Part shown: in pieces, positions 1-6,143 of the stretch
How the letters are laid out: every line of letters begins with the position of its first letter
How positions within the stretch are numbered: position 1 is the stretch's first letter
From: JAIRQK01 sp047974135
GTDB taxonomy: Bacteria > Campylobacterota > Campylobacteria > Campylobacterales > Campylobacteraceae
Direction: 5' to 3'
NCBI GenBank assembly: GCA_047974135.1
Contig: JBKECC010000035.1
Coordinates: 1 to 8,205 of the forward strand
DNA length: 8,205 nucleotides
Notes under the pieces: generated by a model
What the model was told of the DNA's origin: nothing
What the model saw: only the letters and a program-made list of their open reading frames with translations
Databases searched by the model: none
Program-made: the position numbers and the translations under genes

Positions 1-190
1 ATACAAAGGAAATTTTATGGTGATTGGTAGAGATTCAAAAACTAACAATCTATTTAACACAGCTTTTGTTACATTTGAAGAAGATGAAGTTTACAACCAA
101 AAAGATGCAGAAGGTTTCATAAAATTAAATGCTCTAAGATTTATCATCGCAGGCAAAAACAAAAGAGAACAAGATAACAAGAAAAAATAA
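1..190 (+). CDS. argG: argininosuccinate synthase, C-terminal end (5' truncated by window edge)
   Basis: This is the tail of argininosuccinate synthase, the cytoplasmic enzyme that joins citrulline and aspartate with ATP in arginine biosynthesis. The first complete codon is at base 2, and 62 codons are visible before a TAA at 188-190. The visible residues include YKGNFMVIGRDS, then TFEEDEVYNQKDAEGFIKL, then NALRFIIAGKN. This is the conserved C-terminal segment of bacterial ArgG, which packs in the tetramer, and the tail closely resembles the Campylobacter form as I remember it. The catalytic nucleotide-binding domain is outside the window. An ATG at 17 lies inside the conserved block, so it is not a separate gene start. 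The gene is followed by a 66-bp regulatory gap. The same argG-rplI neighbourhood is known in Campylobacter. Confidence 0.93.
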   Translation, partial: YKGNFMVIGRDSKTNNLFNTAFVTFEEDEVYNQKDAEGFIKLNALRFIIAGKNKREQDNKKK

Positions 191-192
191 CT

Positions 193-225
193 ATTTACAT
201 GTAAATCTGTTTGTTTACATGTAAA
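193..225. repeat. tandem pair of perfect TTTACATGTAAA palindromes (putative operator)
   Basis: Two exact copies of the self-complementary 12-mer TTTACATGTAAA lie at 194-205 and 214-225, separated by 8 bp. The first extends to a 14-bp perfect palindrome (193-206). Their centres are 20 bp apart, about two helical turns, so dimeric proteins bound to both would face the same side of the DNA. They sit just upstream of and partly beside the TATAAT at 229-234, as expected for an operator controlling rplI-hslV-hslU-era. Being self-complementary, the two copies could also pair as RNA into a 12-bp stem with an 8-nt loop. No U-run follows, so a classical terminator is unlikely. The binding protein is unknown. 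Confidence 0.6.
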
Positions 226-228
226 ACA

Positions 229-234
229 TATAAT
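229..234 (+). promoter_or_regulatory. putative sigma-70 -10 box upstream of rplI
   Basis: A perfect TATAAT lies 22 bp before the rplI start. No good -35 box is seen at the usual spacing, and the six bases 17 bp upstream read TCTGTT. Campylobacterota promoters often lack a conserved -35, so this is not disqualifying. Transcription would start near 241, leaving a leader of under 20 nt that contains the AAGGA ribosome-binding site at 247-251. The two palindromes upstream would be centred at about -42 and -22 relative to that start. In A+T-rich DNA a chance TATAAT is possible, but its position suits the gap. Confidence 0.5.
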
Positions 235-256
235 GTAAATAAAAATAAGGATAAGA

Positions 257-703
257 ATGAAAGTATTACTAATCAAAGATGTAAAAGGTTTAGGTAAAGC
301 TGGCGAGCTAAAAGAGGTTAAAGATGGCTATGGAAAAAACTTTCTTATAGGTAAAGGCTTTGCAAAACTTGGAACAAATGAAGTTATAAGGCAATATGAA
401 GCTGATTTAAAAAGAAAGGCTGCTTCTGAGGCTGCTGAAATCGATAGATTAAAAGAGCAAGACAAGGTTTTAAGAAAAACAAAACTTGTTATCAAGCGTT
501 CAATTGGTGCAAATGGCAGTCTTTTTGGTGCGGTAACTAAAGATGAGATAGCAAATGAGTTGTTATCTCAAAAAAATATAGAGATTGACAAAAGAAATAT
601 AGAGATAGACTTACCAATCAAAAGCGTTGGTCTTTTTGATATCGCAGTCAAACTTGGACATGGAATCAACTCAAGTCTAAACATTGAAATAGCAGGCGAA
701 TAA
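257..703 (+). CDS. rplI: 50S ribosomal protein L9
   Basis: L9 is a large-subunit ribosomal protein that binds 23S rRNA near the L1 stalk and helps maintain reading frame. At 148 residues it has the normal bacterial length. The N-terminal RNA-binding domain contains the L9 signature (roughly residues 13-36, GKAGELKEVKDGYGKNFLIG and following). A lysine- and glutamate-rich connecting helix spans about residues 41-75. The smaller C-terminal domain begins around KLVIKRSIGANGSLFGAVT. The ATG at 257 is preceded by AAGGA at 247-251 with 5-base spacing, and the protein begins MKVLLIKDV as the family does. Unlike many bacteria, rplI is not beside rpsF/rpsR here. It heads a unit with hslV only 2 bp downstream, an arrangement shared with Campylobacter. 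Confidence 0.97.
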   Translation: MKVLLIKDVKGLGKAGELKEVKDGYGKNFLIGKGFAKLGTNEVIRQYEADLKRKAASEAAEIDRLKEQDKVLRKTKLVIKRSIGANGSLFGAVTKDEIANELLSQKNIEIDKRNIEIDLPIKSVGLFDIAVKLGHGINSSLNIEIAGE

Positions 704-705
704 AT

Positions 706-1245
706 ATGTTTCATGCAACAACGATTTTAGCCATTAAAGGCAAAAACAAATCTGTTATTGGTGGTGATGGGCAAGTTACTTTTGGCAATACAGTACTAAA
801 AGGAAATGCAACAAAAATCAGAAAACTTCACAATGGTGAAGTACTAGCAGGTTTTGCTGGAAGTACCGCTGATGCTTTTAATCTCTTTGATATGTTTGAA
901 AATATACTTGAAACCAAAAAAGGTGATTTATTAAAGTCTGCCGTAGAATTTTCAAAAGAGTGGCGAAAAGATAAATACTTAAGAAGACTAGAAGCTATGA
1001 TGATAGTCTTAAACAGACATCATATTTTTATATTGAGTGGAACTGGTGATGTAGTTGAGCCTGAAGATGGTCAAATTGCAGCTATTGGAAGTGGTGGAAA
1101 TTATGCCATTTCGGCTGCACGTGCACTAAATGCTCACGCATCATTAGATGAAGAAAAACTTGTAACTGAGAGCTTGAAAATAGCTGCGGATTTATGTATA
1201 TACACAAATCACTCAATAAAAACATTTACTTTAGAGGACAAATAA
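706..1245 (+). CDS. hslV: ATP-dependent protease proteolytic subunit HslV (ClpQ)
   Basis: HslV forms the double-hexameric peptidase core of the HslVU protease, a bacterial relative of proteasome beta subunits, which degrades unfolded proteins delivered by HslU. The nucleophile is an N-terminal threonine. In this 179-residue protein it is Thr5, inside MFHATTI. The other active-site residues fall where expected after removing four residues: Asp21, Lys37 and Ser129 match mature D17, K33 and S125. GGDGQVTFGN, LAGFAGSTADAF and GSGGNYA are typical family blocks. The MFHA extension must be removed to expose the threonine, unlike E. coli HslV, where loss of Met suffices. The start at 706 follows the rplI stop by 2 bp. 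Its ribosome-binding site is weak (around GCAGGCGA), so translational coupling to rplI is likely. Confidence 0.96.
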   Translation: MFHATTILAIKGKNKSVIGGDGQVTFGNTVLKGNATKIRKLHNGEVLAGFAGSTADAFNLFDMFENILETKKGDLLKSAVEFSKEWRKDKYLRRLEAMMIVLNRHHIFILSGTGDVVEPEDGQIAAIGSGGNYAISAARALNAHASLDEEKLVTESLKIAADLCIYTNHSIKTFTLEDK

Positions 1246-1249
1246 AAAG

Positions 1250-2575
1250 ATGAATTTAACTCCAAAAGAGACAGTTAAATACTTAGATGAATATATAATC
1301 GGGCAATTTGATGCTAAAAAAGCTATAGCAATTGCTCTTAGAAATAGATATAGAAGAATGAAACTAGACACTGAGATGCAAAATGAGGTTATACCTAAAA
1401 ATATTCTCATGATAGGCTCAACTGGTGTGGGAAAAACAGAAATCGCAAGAAGACTTGCTAAAATGATGAATTTACCATTTGTCAAAGTTGAAGCAAGCAA
1501 ATACACTGAAGTTGGGTTTGTTGGTCGCGATGTTGAATCAATGGTAAGAGATTTAGCTTTAGCATCACTAAATCTTGTAAAAGCCGAATATAAAGAAAAA
1601 AATCAAGATGCGATTAGCGAATACGCGGATAAAAAGATTTTAGAAAAACTCCTCCCACCCCTTCCAAAAGGTGCAAGCGAAGATAAACAAAATGCATATA
1701 CTCAAAGTTATGCAAAGATGATGGAAAAGTTAAAGGCTGGCGATTTGGATGGTTCCAAAATAGAGATTGAGCTTCAACAAGGTGTTGATTTGGGAAATGA
1801 TAGCAATTCAAACCCTGAAATGATAAAAGTTCAAGAATCTTTCATGAAGATACTAAGTGCTGGTCAAAGTCCAGTTAAAAAAGAGATGACGGTTAAAGAA
1901 GCGAAAGAAGCTTTAAGGGCTGAAGCTGGCGAAAAACTATTTGATAGTGAAGCGATGAAACGCGAAGCGCTTGAACGTGCAAGTAATGGTGGAATTATCT
2001 TTATAGACGAGATAGACAAAATAGCAGTTGCAAGCGGAAGTCAGGGCAGACAAGATCCAAGCAAAGAGGGAGTTCAGCGCGACCTACTTCCAATAGTTGA
2101 AGGATCAGCTGTTTCAACAAAACTTGGTACTTTGAACACTGACCATATTTTGTTTATCGCAGCTGGTGCTTTTCATTTAAGCAAACCAAGTGATTTGATA
2201 CCTGAACTTCAAGGAAGATTTCCATTGAGAGTTGAGCTAAACTCTCTTGATGAAGAGACTTTGTATAAAATCTTAACTCAACCAAAAAACTCTCTACTTC
2301 GTCAATATGAAGCACTTTTAAAAACAGAGGGTGTTGATCTTCTTTTTGATGAAGATGCTGTAAAAGCAATAGCAACGATTGCTCATATGGCAAATGAAAA
2401 AACTGAAGATATAGGCGCAAGAAGACTTCATACTATAATAGAAAAAGTTATTGAAGATATAAGCTTTAATGCCGATGAATACAAAAATCAGACTTTACAT
2501 GTAAAAGCAGACTTGGTTCATAAAAAGCTAGATATGATTATAGAAAATGAAGATACAGCAAGGTATATTTTGTGA
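1250..2575 (+). CDS. hslU: ATP-dependent protease ATPase subunit HslU (ClpY)
   Basis: HslU is the hexameric AAA+ unfoldase that feeds substrates into HslV. The 441-residue length is typical. The Walker A motif GSTGVGKT is at residues 56-63. The pore loop is GFVG at 89-92, with phenylalanine in place of the tyrosine of E. coli GYVG. The intermediate (I) domain covers roughly residues 110-240. Walker B is IIFIDE at 249-254. The segment ELQGRFPLRVEL follows, and GARRLHTIIEKV marks the sensor-2 helix. The C-terminal ARYIL matches the tail that inserts into HslV to activate it. The ATG at 1250 lies 4 bp after the hslV stop, with AGAGGA at 1233-1238 upstream. The stop overlaps the start of era by 4 bp. 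Bases 2494-2505 inside the gene repeat the palindrome found upstream of rplI. Confidence 0.97.
   Translation: MNLTPKETVKYLDEYIIGQFDAKKAIAIALRNRYRRMKLDTEMQNEVIPKNILMIGSTGVGKTEIARRLAKMMNLPFVKVEASKYTEVGFVGRDVESMVRDLALASLNLVKAEYKEKNQDAISEYADKKILEKLLPPLPKGASEDKQNAYTQSYAKMMEKLKAGDLDGSKIEIELQQGVDLGNDSNSNPEMIKVQESFMKILSAGQSPVKKEMTVKEAKEALRAEAGEKLFDSEAMKREALERASNGGIIFIDEIDKIAVASGSQGRQDPSKEGVQRDLLPIVEGSAVSTKLGTLNTDHILFIAAGAFHLSKPSDLIPELQGRFPLRVELNSLDEETLYKILTQPKNSLLRQYEALLKTEGVDLLFDEDAVKAIATIAHMANEKTEDIGARRLHTIIEKVIEDISFNADEYKNQTLHVKADLVHKKLDMIIENEDTARYIL
2494..2505. repeat. third copy of TTTACATGTAAA palindrome, inside hslU
   Basis: An exact copy of the 12-bp palindrome seen twice before rplI lies near the 3' end of hslU, where it encodes Leu-His-Val-Lys. 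It is 66 bp before the era start. A TATGAT at 2533-2538 could be a weak -10 box for an internal era promoter, but no convincing -35 is placed for it. A specific 12-mer of this composition is not expected by chance in 8 kb, although one chance copy cannot be ruled out. Confidence 0.35.
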
Positions 2576-3447
2576 TTGAAACAAAAGAGAGAGCTGGTTT
2601 TGTAGCTGTCGTTGGCAAGCCAAATGCAGGCAAAAGCTCGCTTTTAAACTGGCTTGTTGATGAAAAGATTGCCATGGTTTCAAAAAAAGCAAATGCTACA
2701 AGAAAAAGAGCAAATGTTATAGTTATGCACAAGGACACGCAATTTATTTTTGTTGATACCCCTGGCATTCACGAGAAAGAAAGAGTATTAAATAAGTTTA
2801 TGCTTGAAGAATCCCTTAAGGCTATGGGCGACTGTGATTTGATACTCTTTTTAGTTCCCATAACAGATTCAATAAAAAGTTATCAAGATTTTTTAGCCCT
2901 ACATAACAATAAGCCTCATGTAGTTTTACTAACAAAATGTGATAACGTTGGCAACAAACAGATTTTAGAAAAACTTAGTGAGTACAATACTTTAAGCGCT
3001 AACTTCAAAGAGATAATTCCAATTTCAATAAAACACAACTCAAACAAAAAATACTTACTTGATTCGCTCGAGAAATATATACCAATACACCCATTTTTAT
3101 TTGATCCGGAAATTTTAACTACTCAAATGTCAAAAGAAATATATAAAGAGTATATTAGAGAAGCAATTTTTCAATTTACTAGCGATGAAGTGCCATACTC
3201 TTCAAATGTTATAATTGACAAAGTTGAGGAAAATGAACATATTGATAATATCTTTGCAACTATAATAGTTGAAAAAGAGAGTCAAAAAGCTATCGTTATA
3301 GGAAAAGATGCAGCTACTCTAAAAAGGATTGGAAAATACGCAAGAGAGGAGATAGAAAAATTAACTAACAAACAAATTTTCTTAAAAATTTATGTCTTTG
3401 TTGATAAAAATTGGACAAAGAGCTTAAAAAAAATAAAAAATGTTTGA
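2572..3447 (+). CDS. era: GTPase Era, ribosome biogenesis
   Basis: Era is a GTPase that binds the 3' end of 16S rRNA and helps mature the 30S subunit. The 291-residue protein has both Era domains. In the GTPase domain, G1 is GKPNAGKS (residues 15-22), the G2 region is NATRKR with Thr43, G3 is DTPG (62-65) and G4 is TKCD (121-124), an accepted variant of [NT]KxD. The C-terminal KH domain contains IVIGKDAATLKRIG. Its GXXG loop reads GKDA at 244-247, with Ala in place of the last Gly. The start is a GTG at 2572 that overlaps the hslU stop as GTGA. AAGG at 2560-2563 gives 8-base spacing, and the encoded N-terminus runs directly into the family fold. It is the last gene of the rplI-hslVU-era unit. 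Confidence 0.95.
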   Translation: MIETKERAGFVAVVGKPNAGKSSLLNWLVDEKIAMVSKKANATRKRANVIVMHKDTQFIFVDTPGIHEKERVLNKFMLEESLKAMGDCDLILFLVPITDSIKSYQDFLALHNNKPHVVLLTKCDNVGNKQILEKLSEYNTLSANFKEIIPISIKHNSNKKYLLDSLEKYIPIHPFLFDPEILTTQMSKEIYKEYIREAIFQFTSDEVPYSSNVIIDKVEENEHIDNIFATIIVEKESQKAIVIGKDAATLKRIGKYAREEIEKLTNKQIFLKIYVFVDKNWTKSLKKIKNV

Positions 3448-3463
3448 TAATTGTTAGTAAATA

Positions 3464-3483
3464 TATAATTTTTATGCTACAAT
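3464..3483 (+). promoter_or_regulatory. putative promoter for the pilus/secretion operon
   Basis: The 70-bp gap between era and the next gene contains TACAAT at 3478-3483 preceded by TG at 3475-3476, forming an extended -10 (TGCTACAAT). This would start transcription near 3490, just before the AAGGA at 3501-3505. A second consensus hexamer, TATAAT, lies at 3464-3469. TTGTTA at 3451-3456 resembles a -35 but is 21 bp from the extended -10, which is too far. Campylobacterota promoters often rely on the -10 and A+T-rich upstream DNA. No terminator hairpin is visible after era, so some read-through is possible. Confidence 0.55.
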
Positions 3484-3517
3484 AAGCTTCACAAATTCAT
3501 AAGGATGGGTTTTATAC

Positions 3518-5068
3518 ATGGCAAAAGCAAAGAAAAGCAAAATACAAAACTATTCTTACCCTTCAATCGTTACAATAGATCCAGCAACTATGACTTCTTT
3601 CAGATATGATTGGAAAGAAGCTAAAGTAAATGACATAAATAAATCAGCTAAGAAGAGTGATTTTTTTATCTCCTACATTTCTGCAAAAGAGGCAATTTCT
3701 GGAACTATAGAATTAAGTAAAAGCATTGAAGAGTCTGAAGTTCGCGATGCTTTAGAAATAAAGACGTATGAGGATTTAGGGCTTGATACATCAATAAACT
3801 ATAAAATTAACTATCTTGAAATAACAAAAAAAACAGATAGCCAAAGCGATACATTATATAGCGTTTTTGCTATAAACTCTGATGCTATGGCACAAAGTTT
3901 AAACACAGTAGCAAAAAAAGTTAATTATATTGATTACATTACCACTGTTCCTTTTTTAATTGGTTCTTTATATAAGAAAAATATTATACAAAGCTATGGC
4001 AACGAGTGTTTTATCTATTTTCAAAAAAATGATGCGTTTTTAGCTATTTACAAAGATGGTGAATATTTATATTCAAAATCCCTCAGATACTCTCTTTCTG
4101 AAATTAATGAAAAATTTTGTACTTTACTTGGTGAGAGAGTTGATGAAGAGAAATTTTTTGAAATGCTACAAAAAGAGGGTTTGCGCTCTTCAAACATGAA
4201 TTACCAACAGCAATTTATGAAACTATTTGGTGAAATTTTTCTATATATAAACGATATAGCAGTTTTTGCTAGAAGGTCTTGTGGGATAAACCAACTTGAT
4301 AAAGTTTATGTTGGAACCGATATTGGCATAATAAATGGCATGGGAGAATATGTAAGAAGCTACATGGGTGTTGAAGCAAATGATTTTGATTTTGGAATCA
4401 CACCTGATTCAAAAAATAAAAATATGAGCCAAATACATGTAATGCTAACTTTAACTGCTCAGCTTTATTTAGAGGGTGGTTCAATTGATGATGCGCTCAA
4501 TTTTACAATTTATAGACGACCACCTCCGCTAAATCAAAGACCTGCTGGAAAATTTATTGGTGTTGTTGCAATTGCAATCATTGCATCATTAATATGGCCT
4601 ACAATTCAATATGTTCAAGGGCTATACAAATCTGTTCTTTTGGCAAAAGAACAAAACACCCTAAGAGACATAGAGCCAAAAGCAATTAATCTTAAAAATG
4701 AATTAAATATTTTGAATAATGACTTCACAAGCAAGAAAAAAACTTACGATACTGAGTCCAATATTTTAATATCTAGAGAAGGATTACTTAACGAGATAAG
4801 AAACAAAAGAATAAACTACATAATGAAAGCGGCCACAATCACTGATTTAATAAAAATGGTAAATGGAAATGATGTAAAAATAGAAAAAATTTATCAAGAA
4901 AATCAAAACATTATTTTATCTTTAGTTGGAAGTAACGAAAAAAAATTTACAGAATTAATGGATGAAGTTGCAAAATCTGGTAAATATTCCATAAGAACTA
5001 AAGAAATATATAAAGATGTTAACACAAGCACAATATACAAAAGTGATATAAAAATGGAGGTTTTATAA
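3518..5068 (+). CDS. MshI/GspL-like inner-membrane platform protein (PilM-PilN fusion type)
   Basis: The 516-residue protein appears to combine a cytoplasmic actin-like domain with a PilN-like membrane and periplasmic part, as in GspL of type II secretion and MshI of MSHA pili. Residues 1 to about 330 form the soluble part. SIVTIDPATMTSFRYDW looks like a degenerate actin/PilM phosphate loop, and KVYVGTDIGIINGMGEYV resembles the later nucleotide-site region. A proline- and arginine-rich stretch (YRRPPPLNQRPAG) precedes one transmembrane segment at about 346-366. A predicted coiled coil (about 370-425) and a small alpha/beta domain of PilN type complete the periplasmic end. The position after era matches C. 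jejuni Cj0660c, as I recall it. The ATG at 3518 has AAGGA 12 bases upstream, which is long, but no better in-frame start is present. The stop overlaps the next start by 1 bp. Confidence 0.72.
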   Translation: MAKAKKSKIQNYSYPSIVTIDPATMTSFRYDWKEAKVNDINKSAKKSDFFISYISAKEAISGTIELSKSIEESEVRDALEIKTYEDLGLDTSINYKINYLEITKKTDSQSDTLYSVFAINSDAMAQSLNTVAKKVNYIDYITTVPFLIGSLYKKNIIQSYGNECFIYFQKNDAFLAIYKDGEYLYSKSLRYSLSEINEKFCTLLGERVDEEKFFEMLQKEGLRSSNMNYQQQFMKLFGEIFLYINDIAVFARRSCGINQLDKVYVGTDIGIINGMGEYVRSYMGVEANDFDFGITPDSKNKNMSQIHVMLTLTAQLYLEGGSIDDALNFTIYRRPPPLNQRPAGKFIGVVAIAIIASLIWPTIQYVQGLYKSVLLAKEQNTLRDIEPKAINLKNELNILNNDFTSKKKTYDTESNILISREGLLNEIRNKRINYIMKAATITDLIKMVNGNDVKIEKIYQENQNIILSLVGSNEKKFTELMDEVAKSGKYSIRTKEIYKDVNTSTIYKSDIKMEVL

Positions 5069-5706
5069 TGCAAAAAGAGACATTTTTTGATAAATTGGAT
5101 GCATTTTTTTTAAGTAAAAAATCAACAGAAATATATCTAATATATTTAGTTATTATATTTGTGATTGGTTTTTTATCTTATACGTATATTTTTCCAATGT
5201 CAGAAACTTTTTTAAACACAAAAGACAAGCAACTTACTGAAACAAAAGCTCAAGTTCAAAAGCATACTAACTACTATAATGATAATGTAAATGAACCTAG
5301 CAACCTAAGAAAAACTATTACATCTATTACTGACGCTACAAATGAATTACAATTTAAAAATTCTTATATTGACCAAAAACTAAAAGAATTGTCATACTTA
5401 TTGTTTAACGACAAAAGTTGGGCGGAATTTATGGATAGAATAACGTTTTTGGCAAAGAGGGATAATATAAAAATATCAAGAATAACTAATGATTTTTTGG
5501 ACAATAGAACCTTGGGAATAGCAAAGGTGGAGGAAGTACTAAATGTTAATGTTGAATTTGAAGGTTCATTCCATGATACTTTAAAGTTTATCAATTCCAT
5601 TGAAGAAAGTAATCTTGTAGTTGATATAAAACAGCTAGATTTACGAAGCGTGAGGAATGATATTAATAATAGTATTGCAATATCTGTGTGGGGGATGCTA
5701 TATTGA
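5068..5706 (+). CDS. PilO/MshJ/GspM-like inner-membrane alignment protein
   Basis: This 212-residue protein has the PilO layout. It has a short charged cytoplasmic N-terminus (about 20 residues), one transmembrane helix at about 21-43 (EIYLIYLVIIFVIGFLSYTY and a few more), and a periplasmic coiled-coil region rich in K, Q, T and N to about residue 115. A C-terminal alpha/beta domain follows, including SWAEFMDRITFLAKRDNIKI and FEGSFHDTLKFINSIEESNLVVDI. The last block closely resembles the PilO/PilN ferredoxin-like fold, where the phrase 'G.y..l..fl..ie' is typical. In pilus machines it pairs with the PilN-like protein and links to the PilP-like protein. The ATG at 5068 overlaps the previous stop (TAATG) and has a strong GGAGG at 5056-5060 with 7-base spacing, so translation is coupled. 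The assignment rests on layout and order, not a strict motif. Confidence 0.68.
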   Translation: MQKETFFDKLDAFFLSKKSTEIYLIYLVIIFVIGFLSYTYIFPMSETFLNTKDKQLTETKAQVQKHTNYYNDNVNEPSNLRKTITSITDATNELQFKNSYIDQKLKELSYLLFNDKSWAEFMDRITFLAKRDNIKISRITNDFLDNRTLGIAKVEEVLNVNVEFEGSFHDTLKFINSIEESNLVVDIKQLDLRSVRNDINNSIAISVWGMLY

Positions 5707-6143
5707 AAAAAATACTTTTACTTATATGCATTGTTTTATTACAATGCGTGAATGCACAAAATAGTAGTGTACTTAACAATGAGATGCAAAAATATAATGT
5801 TGAGAAATATGATATTTGGTTTAGTGATATCAGTAATGTAAGAGTAGGTGTAATAAATAATGAAATTATGGGGTTAACTAATCCATTTGTATACTTAACC
5901 CCTAAAATTGATAGCAATAACCAAAACTCTACAAAAAAACCTGCACAAACCCTCGTTTTAAATGCAATAATGGAAGGTAAATATGCAATGATTAACAACT
6001 CATGGCACGAGGTAAAATCTTTGGTAAATGGCTTAATATTAACAAAAATTAAAGAAGGTAGTGTCATTTTATCTGGCACTAATAAATCAATAGAATTATT
6101 TTTAAGGAAAAAGAATGAAAACAGTATTATCAAAACAAATTAA
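5703..6143 (+). CDS. MshK/PilP-like periplasmic protein with signal peptide
   Basis: This encodes a small exported protein that probably links the inner-membrane proteins to the secretin. I choose the TTG at 5703 as the start. It gives MKKILLLICIVLLQCVNA|Q, a normal signal peptide with a VNA cleavage site. It overlaps the previous stop as TTGA and has a GGGGGA stretch at 5690-5695 with 7-base spacing. An upstream GTG at 5688 would add MGDAI and use the ribosome-binding site itself as coding sequence. The mature part has an Asn-rich linker followed by a C-terminal domain (TLVLNAIMEGKYAMINNSWH, then ILTKIKEGSVILSG). This matches the GspC/PilP/MshK pattern of a small beta domain that binds secretin N-domains. 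Cys15 is not in a lipobox (Q at -1), unlike classical lipoprotein PilP. The last 29 bp overlap the secretin gene. Confidence 0.65.
   Translation: MKKILLLICIVLLQCVNAQNSSVLNNEMQKYNVEKYDIWFSDISNVRVGVINNEIMGLTNPFVYLTPKIDSNNQNSTKKPAQTLVLNAIMEGKYAMINNSWHEVKSLVNGLILTKIKEGSVILSGTNKSIELFLRKKNENSIIKTN

Noticed and set aside
193..225. ArgR operator, suggested by paired palindromes near argG
   Set aside because: The 20-bp centre spacing is ArgR-like, but the half-sites lack the TGAAT/ATTCA core and the pair lies after argG, not before it.
193..228. Rho-independent terminator after argG
   Set aside because: The two palindromes can pair into a stem, but it is almost all A-U and no U-run follows.
91..276. 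Minus-strand open frame of 61 codons across argG and rplI
   Set aside because: It runs antisense over the conserved argG tail and the rplI promoter region; hydrophobic composition is what reversed A+T-rich coding DNA gives.
1514..1525. GFVG instead of GYVG in the HslU pore loop as an anomaly
   Set aside because: Phenylalanine keeps the aromatic pore residue, and I recall the same GFVGRD in Campylobacter HslU.
1231..2768. Several minus-strand open frames within hslU and era (91, 65, 88 and 76 codons)
   Set aside because: All are antisense to strongly conserved genes, with no ribosome-binding site pattern or recognisable domain.
2932..2943. TKCD in Era as a broken G4 motif
   Set aside because: Thr is an accepted first residue in the [NT]KxD motif.
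5104..5111. Run of eight T bases near the start of the PilO-like gene as a phase-variable tract
   Set aside because: Short A/T runs are frequent in this A+T-rich DNA; known phase-variable tracts in the phylum are usually longer G/C runs, and the frame is intact.
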